From Gammaproteobacteria bacterium (GTDB lineage: Bacteria; Pseudomonadota; Gammaproteobacteria; GRL18), in contig JADGDG010000005.1 in NCBI GenBank assembly GCA_016744995.1, forward strand, positions 1 to 64,000: a DNA stretch of 64,000 nucleotides, written 5' to 3'. Of the stretch, positions 17,639-26,471 are shown piece after piece. Made by a program: the position numbers and the translations under genes. Position 1 is the first letter of the stretch. Every line of letters starts with the position of its first letter. The notes beneath the pieces were generated by a model. It worked only from the letters and a program-made list of their open reading frames with translations. It ran no database searches and had not been told where the DNA came from.

Positions 17639-18124
17639 TGGGGTTAATACCTGAGTTCATAAGAATATCAGTTTGCTGAATTATTAGTAATATTAAGCGA
17701 TTATATCAGCTTAGGCTTGGGATTCATAAGGGATGTATAAGATTTTTTTAATCACTCAGTGGATGTAGGATAGTGCTGACTGGCGAGATATTTAAAGAGT
17801 TATAAATCAAATACAGGATGATTTGTTATCCTGGTTTGAATAAAAATAATAGAGTTATACAATTTAAGAGTATGATCCTATCTTTTAATCGTAGCAAAAA
17901 GAATTGTTACGCCAAAACCTGCCAAAATTAAATCAATTTCTTAATTATCTGAGCCGCACGCACTTCCGGATAAAGTTATGAAAGCTTTTTATCTATGGTG
18001 TAGTTATCTGAGGGAACTTTCTTAATATTTTGGAATCAAAGATAAATAAATATGGCACATATTAAGTGTCATATAAAGAAAACAATTGATTCGAAATATT
18101 CACTTAGGTTCAAGTTAAACCAGA
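17639..18124. other. 486-base intergenic region between divergent operons
   Basis: No open frame of note. It should hold promoters for the phosphatase operon (left) and the cytochrome b561 operon (right). Two inverted repeats are visible: CAGGAT-N8-ATCCTG at 17814-17833, and TATGGCAC-N7-GTGTCATA (7 of 8 pairs) at 18051-18073, 52 bases before the cytochrome gene. The second is a plausible operator. Confidence 0.4.
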
Positions 18125-18712
18125 ATGAACAAAATTTATTGGAAAAATTCGCTTCATCATTATGGCTGGATGTCTATTGTACTGCATTGGTTTATGGCCG
18201 TTGTAATTATTGGTATGTATTTCCTGGGTGATTATATGGTTGAGCTGGATTATTACGATCCCTGGTATCACAAGGGACCTGCATTACATAAATCAATGGG
18301 AATTCTGTTAGTGGCGCTACTCATTTTTCGCAGCATTTGGACTTACTCACAAACACAGCCCGAGCCACTGGGGGGAAAAGATGGTTTAAATAAGTTTGCT
18401 AAAGCAGCCCATGCCAGTCTTTACTTGCTGATCCTGCTGCTGCTCATTAGCGGCTATTTAATTTCAACTGCAAAAGGTCAGGGGATTAATGTCTTTGACT
18501 GGTTTGAATTGCCAGCTATTTTACCAGATAGTGCGGATAGAGGTGAACAGTCGGGAAAAATTCATGCGATACTTGGTACTGTATTAATATTTATGATAGC
18601 GTTGCATACTGTTGCAGCTCTGGTACATCACTTTATTTTTAAAGATCATACGCTCAAAAGAATGCTTTGGGCGAACAATGTTACGTCAAATCAACAACCA
18701 AAGAGAAACTAA
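18125..18712 (+). CDS. Cytochrome b561 family protein (copy 1)
   Basis: A 195-aa four-helix membrane cytochrome of the b561/CybB family that carries heme b and passes electrons, typically with quinone. Helices start at ALHW-like VLHWFMAVVIIGMYFLG, then GILLVALLIFRSIW, SLYLLILLLLISGYLI and IHAILGTVLIFMIALHTVAALVHH. The histidines in VLHWF, PALHKS, KIHAI and ALHTVAALVHHF are the expected heme ligands. It is directly upstream of yceI (2 bases) and a GFA-family gene. A second b561-yceI pair lies at 51255-52410. Confidence 0.93.
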   Translation: MNKIYWKNSLHHYGWMSIVLHWFMAVVIIGMYFLGDYMVELDYYDPWYHKGPALHKSMGILLVALLIFRSIWTYSQTQPEPLGGKDGLNKFAKAAHASLYLLILLLLISGYLISTAKGQGINVFDWFELPAILPDSADRGEQSGKIHAILGTVLIFMIALHTVAALVHHFIFKDHTLKRMLWANNVTSNQQPKRN

Positions 18713-18714
18713 AT

Positions 18715-19308
18715 ATGAAAAATAAACTGGCCTCATTGAGAGCATCCTTATTAATTCTTGGCCTGTTTGCCGGGGGAATGAGTGCGCATGCTGATGATTA
18801 TGTTATTGACACTAAAGGTATGCATGCTGCTATCCAGTTTCGTGTGGCACATCTAGGCTATAGCTGGTTATATGGTCGTTTCAATGATTTTGAGGGCAAG
18901 TTCAATTATGATGAATCGGCACCCGAAAAAGCAACACTGGAAGTAATTATTGAAACTTCCAGTGTGGACTCAAATCATGCTGAACGTGATAAGCATTTGC
19001 GTGGTGATGATTTTCTGGATGTTGAGAAATTCCCTCAGGCGAAATTTGTCAGCACTAACTATATTCCAGGCAAAGAGGGCAGCGGTATCTTAAAAGGTAA
19101 TTTCACCCTGCACGGTGTGACTCGTCCAATTGAAATTAGTGTAAATTCCATTGGTGCAGGAAATGATCCATGGGGTGGCTATCGCAGAGGTTTCCACGGT
19201 AGTGCAAAGTTTGCAATGGCCGATTATGGCATTCTTAAGAATCTAGGTCCTGCTTCTAAAAATGTCGAACTGATTTTGTCTATTGAAGGGGTTCGTGTCA
19301 AAAAATAA
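18715..19308 (+). CDS. YceI family periplasmic lipid-binding protein (copy 1)
   Basis: A 197-aa protein with a signal peptide (SLLILGLFAGGMSAHA-D). YceI proteins are lipocalin-like beta barrels that bind polyisoprenoid lipids. Family motifs are YVIDTKGMHAAIQFRVAHLG, SVDSNHAERDKHLRGDDFLD, FPQAKFVSTNY, LKGNFTLHGVTRPI and the end VELILSIEG. ATG 18715 is chosen because it starts the signal peptide, follows AGAGAA and leaves a 2-base gap from the cytochrome stop. Very similar to the copy at 51255-51836. Confidence 0.95.
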   Translation: MKNKLASLRASLLILGLFAGGMSAHADDYVIDTKGMHAAIQFRVAHLGYSWLYGRFNDFEGKFNYDESAPEKATLEVIIETSSVDSNHAERDKHLRGDDFLDVEKFPQAKFVSTNYIPGKEGSGILKGNFTLHGVTRPIEISVNSIGAGNDPWGGYRRGFHGSAKFAMADYGILKNLGPASKNVELILSIEGVRVKK

Positions 19309-19337
19309 GACGTAACAACAAATAACGGGGGAGTGAT

Positions 19338-19742
19338 ATGTATTCAGGTAGTTGTCTCTGTGGTGCTGTTCAATTTGAAATTAAGGGCCAGATTAATCAT
19401 ATCGTACATTGCCATTGCTCCCAGTGTCGAAAAGCTCAGGGGAGTTCCTTTGCAACCAATGGTATCGTAAACTCACCAGATTTTAATATCCTCTCAGGGA
19501 AAGAGCAGCTCACTGGATATGAATCAACACCCGGGCAGACTAAATACTTCTGCAAGATTTGTGGTTCCCCAATTATAAGCAAAACAGCCGCAAAGCCCGA
19601 TCAGGTGCGCATACGATTAGGAACCATTATTTCTGATATCAAAGAACGGCCTGTGGCTCATATCTTTACAACATCAAAGGCGAACTGGGAAGAGATCACG
19701 GGTGATATACCGCAGTACGAGTCTTATGAACCAGGAAGATGA
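19338..19742 (+). CDS. GFA/CENP-V family zinc protein
   Basis: A 134-aa member of the glutathione-dependent formaldehyde-activating enzyme-like family. Zinc ligands are visible: SCLCGAVQFEI, VHCHCSQCRKAQGSSFA and FCKICGSPI. Most members have no proven reaction. A strong ribosome site (GGGGGAG) precedes ATG 19338. It is the last gene of the cytochrome b561-yceI operon and is followed by a tandem repeat array. Confidence 0.9.
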   Translation: MYSGSCLCGAVQFEIKGQINHIVHCHCSQCRKAQGSSFATNGIVNSPDFNILSGKEQLTGYESTPGQTKYFCKICGSPIISKTAAKPDQVRIRLGTIISDIKERPVAHIFTTSKANWEEITGDIPQYESYEPGR

Positions 19743-19756
19743 TATGGGATGAATAA

Positions 19757-19905
19757 GAGTCATCAACCAGGCTAAGAGTCATCAACTGAGATATAGAGAG
19801 TCATCAACTGAGATATAGAGAGTCATCAACTGAGATATAGAGAGTCATCAACTGAGATATAGAGAGTCATCAACTGAGATAGAGAGTCATCAACTGAAAT
19901 TAAGA
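19757..19905 (+). repeat. Tandem array of a 22-bp repeat
   Basis: Seven copies start with GAGTCATCAAC at 19757, 19776, 19798, 19820, 19842, 19864 and 19884. The central copies have a 22-base period (GAGTCATCAACTGAGATATAGA); the first and the sixth are shorter. There are no spacers. The array occupies the gap between the GFA gene and dnaB and does not lie in a reading frame. The rest of the gap to 20079 shows nothing else. Confidence 0.9.
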
Positions 19906-20079
19906 GAGGAATTAAGAGAGCCATCCACAAAAAACTGCTTCTGAATACCGCTCTATGAGCTTCAGCCCTCAGCAAAAAAAATTTTGTTAGATAAGAGAGC
20001 CAATATTCCTTGAAAAAATATCTGAGTAACTGATAATATCACTAAATTGTATTTAGTTGACCTTTTTATAGAGAAATAT

Positions 20080-21435
20080 ATGGATCAAATCACAGACTCC
20101 CTCAAATTACCGCCTCATTCCATTGACGCCGAACAGTCCATTCTGGGTGGTTTATTGATTAATAACGAGTCATGGGATCATATTGCCAGCATTGTTAATG
20201 AAGAAGATTTTTATCGACGTGATCATCGATTAATTTTTAAAGCGATTCAGGCACAGATAGAAGCCGGAAAACCCTGTGATGTGGTGACTTTATCGGAACA
20301 TCTGGAGACTCATAATGAAATAGACGATGCCGGTGGTCTGGCCTATCTGGGCAGTCTGGTGAATAACACCCCCAGTGCTTCTAATATCAGGGCTTATTCA
20401 GAGATTGTCCGTGAACGCTCAGTATTAAGAAAATTAATTCAGGTAGGAAATGAAATCGCTGACAGTGCCTTTAATCCCGAAGGACGGAAAAGTGATGATA
20501 TTCTGGAGGCAGCTGAGAAAACAGTCTTTGAAATCGCAGACAAAGGTGCCAATTCAGGCAAAGACTTCAAAGGTATGACTGAGCTGTTGAAAAAAACAGT
20601 TGATAGAATTGATGAGCTTTATCAAAATGGCGGCACCTTTACTGGGATACCTTCTGGATTCACCGATTTTGACAAAATGACCTCTGGCCTGCAGCCCGCC
20701 GATCTGGTGATTGTTGCCGGGCGTCCATCAATGGGAAAAACAACCTTCGCGATGAATCTGGCAGAAAATGCAGCTATTGATGCAGCTGTGGGTGTCGCGG
20801 TCTTTAGTATGGAAATGCCGGCAGAGTCACTGACTTTGCGTATGTTGTCGTCCCTGGGGCGTATTAATCAGACTAAGGTACGTTCCGGGCAACTGGATGA
20901 AGATGACTGGCCGCGTTTGACTTCAGCAGTGTCGATTTTAAATGAAGCAAATATTTTTATTGATGATACGCCAGCCTTGTCACCTACTGAAATGCGTGCC
21001 CGAGTTAGACGCTTAAAACGCAAACATAATATCGGTCTGATTGTTGTGGATTATCTGCAACTCATGCAGGTAAAAGGAGGCTCAGAAAATCGGGTTAATG
21101 AAATTTCAGAAATTTCACGGGGTTTAAAAGCACTGGCTAAAGAAATGAATGTGCCAGTGATTGCTTTATCGCAGCTAAATCGAGGTCTGGAACAACGTCC
21201 TAACAAGCGACCTGTGATGTCAGATTTACGTGAATCTGGTGCCATAGAACAGGATGCAGATTTAATTGTCTTTATTTATCGCGATGAGGTTTATAATGAA
21301 GACAGTCCTGATCAAGGTACGGCTGAGATTATTATTGGCAAGCATCGTAATGGTCCTCTTGGTATGGCGAGACTGACGTTTATTGGACAATATACTAAAT
21401 TTGAGGATCATGCCTCTATTGATTATGAAGAATAA
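20080..21435 (+). CDS. dnaB: Replicative DNA helicase DnaB
   Basis: Hexameric 5'-3' helicase that unwinds the replication fork. 451 aa. The N-terminal domain begins LKLPPHSIDAEQSILGGLL. The RecA-like domain has Walker A GRPSMGKTT, FSMEMPAESLTLRM, Walker B-type IVVDYLQLM, ALSQLNRGLEQRPNKRP and SDLRESGAIEQDAD, ending in an arginine-finger region. ATG 20080 fits the family start (AGAGAAA upstream); the frame is open from 20047 but those residues are not conserved. It is followed by alr after 6 bases. Confidence 0.97.
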   Translation: MDQITDSLKLPPHSIDAEQSILGGLLINNESWDHIASIVNEEDFYRRDHRLIFKAIQAQIEAGKPCDVVTLSEHLETHNEIDDAGGLAYLGSLVNNTPSASNIRAYSEIVRERSVLRKLIQVGNEIADSAFNPEGRKSDDILEAAEKTVFEIADKGANSGKDFKGMTELLKKTVDRIDELYQNGGTFTGIPSGFTDFDKMTSGLQPADLVIVAGRPSMGKTTFAMNLAENAAIDAAVGVAVFSMEMPAESLTLRMLSSLGRINQTKVRSGQLDEDDWPRLTSAVSILNEANIFIDDTPALSPTEMRARVRRLKRKHNIGLIVVDYLQLMQVKGGSENRVNEISEISRGLKALAKEMNVPVIALSQLNRGLEQRPNKRPVMSDLRESGAIEQDADLIVFIYRDEVYNEDSPDQGTAEIIIGKHRNGPLGMARLTFIGQYTKFEDHASIDYEE

Positions 21436-21441
21436 TTTGTC

Positions 21442-22590
21442 ATGAGACCTGAGGCCAAAGCAAATATTAATCTTGATGCACTCAGACATAATTTGTCACG
21501 TGTAAAAGAACTGGCTCCCGGTCGCCGGGTTGTCAGTGTCATAAAAGCAAATGCTTATGGGCATGGTGTTATACCCGTTGCTAAGGCACTGGGGGAAAGT
21601 GATAATTTTGCCGTGGCTCGCCTGGATGAGGCACTCTATTTGTATGACAGCCTTCAGCCAAAAAATATTATTATTCTGGAAGGTGTTTATTCAGAAGAAG
21701 ATTATCTTAAATGTATTGAGTTAAATCTGATACCAGTGATCCACTGTCTGGAACAATTTCAATGGCTGCAGGAATGTCTGGAATACAATTCACTTGGTTG
21801 GCATCAGATAGAGTACTGGTTGAAGATTGATACGGGTATGCATCGCCTGGGCTTGTCTGAAGATGAACTGGAGCAAATAATACTCAGTTATCAGCATTTA
21901 GAATCAGAGAAGATCAGCTCTTATTTGCCTGCTGTTTTTATCTCTCATTTTTCTTGCGCAGATGAGAAGGTGAAGACAAAGGATCAGAAGCAAATTGAGT
22001 TGTTTAAACATCAAATTCATCGTTTATCCAATCTGCTTGATCCAAGTGCAGTCCCTAAAAGCATGGCTAATTCAGCGGCTATTTTATCCATTCCAGAAGC
22101 TCATTATGACTGGGTCAGACCGGGTATTATGTTATATGGTGTGTCACCCTTTGAAACTGCTGTGCCTTCCAGAAATGGTCTGGATGAACAGTTGCAGCCA
22201 GTTATGACTTTATCTTCAGAGCTGATTGCAATTAAAAAATTAAAAAAAGGGGACTGTATTGGTTATGGAGCAACCTGGTGCTGTCCTGAAGATATGAGCA
22301 TTGGCGTGATTGCCATTGGTTATGGTGATGGTTATCCTCGTCATGCAGAGCCTGGAACTCCGGTGTTAGTCAGTGATAAGGAAGTCCCTCTGATTGGGCG
22401 AGTTTCAATGGATATGATCACCGTAGATTTAAGAACATTGGAGAAAAACTCTGTGGCCTTTAAAATTGGTGATAGAGTGATACTTTGGGGGGATGGTTTA
22501 CCCATTGAACGAGTTTCCCAAAAATCAGGCACTATTGCCTATGAATTATTATGTCAAATTACACAAAGAGTCCGGTTTGAATATGAGTAA
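21442..22590 (+). CDS. alr: Alanine racemase
   Basis: PLP enzyme interconverting L- and D-alanine for peptidoglycan. 382 aa. The PLP-binding lysine is K35 in VSVIKANAYGHG. The substrate region has WLKIDTGMHRLG and SHFSCADE, and MANSAAIL and WVRPGIMLYGVSPF follow. The catalytic tyrosine lies in GYGATWCCP near 270, and GRVSMDMITVDL completes the C-terminal barrel. The order dnaB-alr is conserved in many gammaproteobacteria. Its last 8 bases overlap pepN. Confidence 0.97.
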   Translation: MRPEAKANINLDALRHNLSRVKELAPGRRVVSVIKANAYGHGVIPVAKALGESDNFAVARLDEALYLYDSLQPKNIIILEGVYSEEDYLKCIELNLIPVIHCLEQFQWLQECLEYNSLGWHQIEYWLKIDTGMHRLGLSEDELEQIILSYQHLESEKISSYLPAVFISHFSCADEKVKTKDQKQIELFKHQIHRLSNLLDPSAVPKSMANSAAILSIPEAHYDWVRPGIMLYGVSPFETAVPSRNGLDEQLQPVMTLSSELIAIKKLKKGDCIGYGATWCCPEDMSIGVIAIGYGDGYPRHAEPGTPVLVSDKEVPLIGRVSMDMITVDLRTLEKNSVAFKIGDRVILWGDGLPIERVSQKSGTIAYELLCQITQRVRFEYE

Positions 22591-25279
22591 CAATAACACA
22601 ATTTATCTGAAGGATTACCAATATCCTGTCTACATCATTAACAGAACAGAGCTGAGCTTTGAGCTTGAAATGACTGTTCCTGTCGGCAATGATTTTGAAA
22701 TAGTGACCATAGTTAAAAGTCGTTTAGAAATTTTACGCAATCATAAAGCGGATAGCCGTGATGAAACACTGATATTAAACGGGCAGGGCTTAGAACCAAA
22801 ATCCATATTGCTTAATGGCCAGCCGCTTTCTGAGCTGGATTTTGAATACACTGATGATGATCTGATCATTCCTGATGTGCCTTATTCATTTATTCTGGAA
22901 ATTGAGACCTGGATAAAACCTGAAGAAAACAAAGCATTGGAAGGACTGTATCAGTCCAGTGGTAATTTTTGTACTCAATGTGAAGCTGAAGGTTTTAGAC
23001 GTATTACTTATTATCTGGATCAGCCCGATGTCATGTCGACCTTTACAACGGCAATTATTGCAGATAAGGAAAAATATCCCGTATTATTGTCAAATGGTAA
23101 TTTAGTGGAACAGGGTGAATTACCTGAAGGACGTCATTATGCAATATGGCATGATCCATTTAAAAAACCGTGCTATCTCTTTGCTCTGGTTGCTGGAGAT
23201 TTACTTAAAGTAGAAGATTCCTATACGACGATCTCTGGTCGAAATATTGTGCTGCAGATTTTTGTTGAAAAACAAAATGCCCATAAATGTGATCATGCAA
23301 TGAATTCTTTGAAGAATGCCATGATGTGGGATGAAGAGGTTTTTGGTCTGGAGTACGATCTGGATATCTATATGATTGTGGCGGTTGAAGATTTTAATAT
23401 GGGTGCAATGGAAAACAAAGGACTGAATGTTTTTAATGCTAAATACGTTCTGGCTGATCCGCAAAGTGCAACTGATAATGACTATGAAGGTATCGAAGGT
23501 GTTATTGGACATGAATACTTTCATAACTGGACGGGTAACCGGGTTACCTGTCGGGACTGGTTTCAACTGAGTCTTAAAGAAGGTCTGACGGTGTTTCGAG
23601 ATCAGGAATTCACTTCGGATATGCAGTCTCGTGCAGTGAAGCGTATAGCCGACGTGAGAGTTCTTCGTGCTCATCAGTTTGCTGAAGATGCCAGTCCTAT
23701 GGCGCATCCGATCCGTCCCGCTCAATATATGGAAATTAATAATTTCTATACTGTTACTGTTTATAATAAGGGGGCAGAAGTCATACGCATGATCCATACT
23801 GTTTTGGGGGAAGAAAATTTCCAAAAAGGTATGGCATTGTACTTTGAACGACATGACGGCCAGGCAGTAACCACAGAAGATTTTGTCTCTGCTATGAGTG
23901 ATGCCAGTCAGATCAATCTGGATCAATTTTCAAGTTGGTATAATCAGGCGGGGACCCCCAGAGTTAAGGTAAAGACTTCCTATATCGAAGAAGAGAAAAA
24001 GTTCATCATTGAGCTGGAACAGTTTAGCAACATCACTCCCTATGAAAAACTAAATGCACCACATAAAAAAGTTAAAGATCCCTTTTATATTCCTATCAAG
24101 ATGGGACTGCTGGTTCAAAAGGGTCATAAAAAGGGAGAACAGATCCTTGAAGATATGATTTTCCTTACTGAGGAACAACAGAAGTTTGAGTTTTCAGACA
24201 TTGAAGAACAGCCGGTTCTGTCATTGCTGCGTGATTTTTCTGCACCGGTAATTGTAGAACATAATGGCGATCGTTCAGAGGATGTGATCGCCGATGAAAT
24301 GGCATTTTTAATGGCCTGTGATTCAGATCCTTTTAATCGTTGGGAAGCGGGTCAGCAATTGGCCGGACAACTTATTCTGAATGCTATAGCCCAGAAAAAT
24401 GCAGATCAGATAAGGAACATTGAATTTAATGAATCGATACTTGATAAGTTCATAGATGCCTGTGAACAAATTATATCCGATACTTCACTAGACAATGCCT
24501 TAAAAACACAGGCTTTAATTTTGCCATCGGAGTCTTATCTTCTTGAGCAACTTGATGTTGCTGATGTGGATGCGGTTTTTGCTGCCAGAAAACAACTTAA
24601 AAAGATCATGGCTGATCGTCTGAAGACTCAATTTACAGCAATTTATGAACACTTAACTTCAACAGAGGATTATCAGTTTAATGCTGAGGAAGCTGGCAAA
24701 CGAAGCTTACGAAATCTTGCTTTGAGTTTCTTGATGGCCAGCGAAGATGCTGCCGCTGTAAAGCTGGGATATGAGCATTTTCAAAGTGCGAATAATATGA
24801 CAGACTCAATAGCTGCATTAGCACAACTGGCACATCTTCAATCCGATGAAACCCAACAGGCTCTTGATGCTTTTGAACAGCGTTGGTCAGACGACGCTCT
24901 GGTAATGGATAAATGGTTTATTGTACAAGCGGCTTCACAGCATGATTCTGTTCTTAAACAGGTTAAAAAATTGATGGCGCATCGATGTTTTGATCTTAAA
25001 AACCCAAATAAAGTGCGTTCGCTGATCGGCATGTTTGCTGGAATGAATCTTAAAGCATTTCATCATAGCAATGGGCAGGGATACCAGTTTGTTATGGATC
25101 AGATTTTAGCTCTGGATAAATTTAATCCTCAGATAGCTTCACGGCTGGTTAAAATTTTTAGTCGCTGGAGACGTTATGATGAGACTCGACAAAAATTAAT
25201 GAAAGCAGAATTAGAACGGGCATCAAAAGAAACTTTGTCACCTGATGTGTTTGAAATTGTTTCTAAGAGTCTGGCTTGA
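22583..25279 (+). CDS. pepN: Aminopeptidase N
   Basis: M1 zinc aminopeptidase, 898 aa, close to the usual PepN size of about 870. Exopeptidase motif GAMENKGLNVFN and zinc motif HEYFHNWTGNRVTCRDWF with the downstream third ligand in SLKEGLTVFRDQEF are intact. The C-terminal domain continues with FSSWYNQAGTPRV and a long helical region ending in FSRWRRYDETRQ. ATG 22583 lies inside the end of alr, giving an 8-base overlap and coupling; the longer frame from 22493 would overlap alr much further and lacks family support. Confidence 0.96.
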   Translation: MSNNNTIYLKDYQYPVYIINRTELSFELEMTVPVGNDFEIVTIVKSRLEILRNHKADSRDETLILNGQGLEPKSILLNGQPLSELDFEYTDDDLIIPDVPYSFILEIETWIKPEENKALEGLYQSSGNFCTQCEAEGFRRITYYLDQPDVMSTFTTAIIADKEKYPVLLSNGNLVEQGELPEGRHYAIWHDPFKKPCYLFALVAGDLLKVEDSYTTISGRNIVLQIFVEKQNAHKCDHAMNSLKNAMMWDEEVFGLEYDLDIYMIVAVEDFNMGAMENKGLNVFNAKYVLADPQSATDNDYEGIEGVIGHEYFHNWTGNRVTCRDWFQLSLKEGLTVFRDQEFTSDMQSRAVKRIADVRVLRAHQFAEDASPMAHPIRPAQYMEINNFYTVTVYNKGAEVIRMIHTVLGEENFQKGMALYFERHDGQAVTTEDFVSAMSDASQINLDQFSSWYNQAGTPRVKVKTSYIEEEKKFIIELEQFSNITPYEKLNAPHKKVKDPFYIPIKMGLLVQKGHKKGEQILEDMIFLTEEQQKFEFSDIEEQPVLSLLRDFSAPVIVEHNGDRSEDVIADEMAFLMACDSDPFNRWEAGQQLAGQLILNAIAQKNADQIRNIEFNESILDKFIDACEQIISDTSLDNALKTQALILPSESYLLEQLDVADVDAVFAARKQLKKIMADRLKTQFTAIYEHLTSTEDYQFNAEEAGKRSLRNLALSFLMASEDAAAVKLGYEHFQSANNMTDSIAALAQLAHLQSDETQQALDAFEQRWSDDALVMDKWFIVQAASQHDSVLKQVKKLMAHRCFDLKNPNKVRSLIGMFAGMNLKAFHHSNGQGYQFVMDQILALDKFNPQIASRLVKIFSRWRRYDETRQKLMKAELERASKETLSPDVFEIVSKSLA

Positions 25280-25358
25280 TACCAGACGAGTTAATGTGGT
25301 TTTTATGGTTTTTGAAAAATACTCAACAGCATATTAAACTTATATTGGAATAAATAAT

Positions 25359-26444
25359 TTGAAATTAATCAGCAGTTTATTTTTACTATTATTATTGCTA
25401 AGTACTGTCCCAACTTATGCAATGGAACAACCAGCACCCAAAAATATCATTTTGCTCATTGGTGATGGTATGGGCATTGCTCAAATTACGGCGGGGAAAA
25501 TAGTTAATAAACATCTTAATCTGGAGGAGTTCAAACATCTTGGTTTACTTATGACCCATTCCGGCAATGCTTTAGTCACTGACTCTGCTGCTTCAGGTAC
25601 TGCAATGGCAACTGGTTATAAAACAGATAATAAGATGATTGCAGTTTCCCATGAGGGTACGCCGCTGAAATCTATTGTGGAGTATGCACAAGAGGCGAAT
25701 AAAGCAATCGGTCTTGTGGTGACAAGTTCTATTACCCATGCAACACCGGCTGTCTTTGCTGCCCATGTAGACAACCGAAAAAGTCAGACTCTTATTGCTG
25801 AGCAATTATCAAAAAGTGGAATTGACGTATTATTGGGTGGTGGATGGGGATATTTTGTTCCCAATACGGTGAAAGGGAGCTTTAGAAACGATCATAAAAA
25901 CTTACTGGACAAACTGGCTGAGCAAACCACCGTCATTCAAACAGAAAAAGAATTTAATGAGCTGGATGATGTAGATTCTGTCGTGGGTTTATTTGCCAGA
26001 AAGGCTTTACCAAAAGCAGATAAAAGAAAGCCCGGACTACCTGAATTGACCAGCAAAGCCATTCAAATCCTGTCAAAAAATCAAAAGGGGTTTTTTCTGA
26101 TGGTTGAGGGTTCGCAAATTGATTGGGCCGGACATGATAATAATAGCAATGATATTATTAAAGAGGTGATTGACTTTGATAATGCCATTGGTGTTGCTCT
26201 GGCATTTGCTAAAAATAATATTGAAACTCTGGTGCTGGTCACTGCCGATCATGAAACTGGAGGTTATGCTATCCATGATGGCTCTATTATCAAACAGCAA
26301 GTGACTGACGGCCAATTTACCCATAGCCATCACACAGCAGAAATGGTGCCTGTATTTGCCTATGGACCAGGCTCTTCTGATTTTACTGGAATAGGGGATA
26401 ATACAAAAATCGGAAAAATCTTAATTGCTTATTTGAAAAAATAA
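25359..26444 (+). CDS. Alkaline phosphatase
   Basis: Exported metallo-phosphomonoesterase, 361 aa, with a signal peptide (KLISSLFLLLLLLSTVPTYA). Metal and nucleophile motifs are NIILLIGDGMGIAQI, VTDSAASGTAMATGYKT with the serine nucleophile, MVEGSQIDWAGHDN, VTADHETGGYAI and THSHHTAEMVPVFAYGPG. Translation starts at TTG 25359 after a GGA site; no ATG fits the signal peptide. It supplies phosphate from organic esters in the periplasm. No Pho box was recognised upstream. Confidence 0.93.
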   Translation: MKLISSLFLLLLLLSTVPTYAMEQPAPKNIILLIGDGMGIAQITAGKIVNKHLNLEEFKHLGLLMTHSGNALVTDSAASGTAMATGYKTDNKMIAVSHEGTPLKSIVEYAQEANKAIGLVVTSSITHATPAVFAAHVDNRKSQTLIAEQLSKSGIDVLLGGGWGYFVPNTVKGSFRNDHKNLLDKLAEQTTVIQTEKEFNELDDVDSVVGLFARKALPKADKRKPGLPELTSKAIQILSKNQKGFFLMVEGSQIDWAGHDNNSNDIIKEVIDFDNAIGVALAFAKNNIETLVLVTADHETGGYAIHDGSIIKQQVTDGQFTHSHHTAEMVPVFAYGPGSSDFTGIGDNTKIGKILIAYLKK

Positions 26445-26471
26445 TTGCTTGAGGTATTTGTAAAGTTGCTT

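Noticed and set aside
19757..19905. CRISPR array
   Set aside because: The repeats are directly contiguous with no unique spacers, and no cas gene is present.
23201..23926. 241-codon open frame on the minus strand within pepN
   Set aside because: Lies wholly inside a confidently identified gene, with a His/Ile/Phe-rich composition typical of an antisense shadow.
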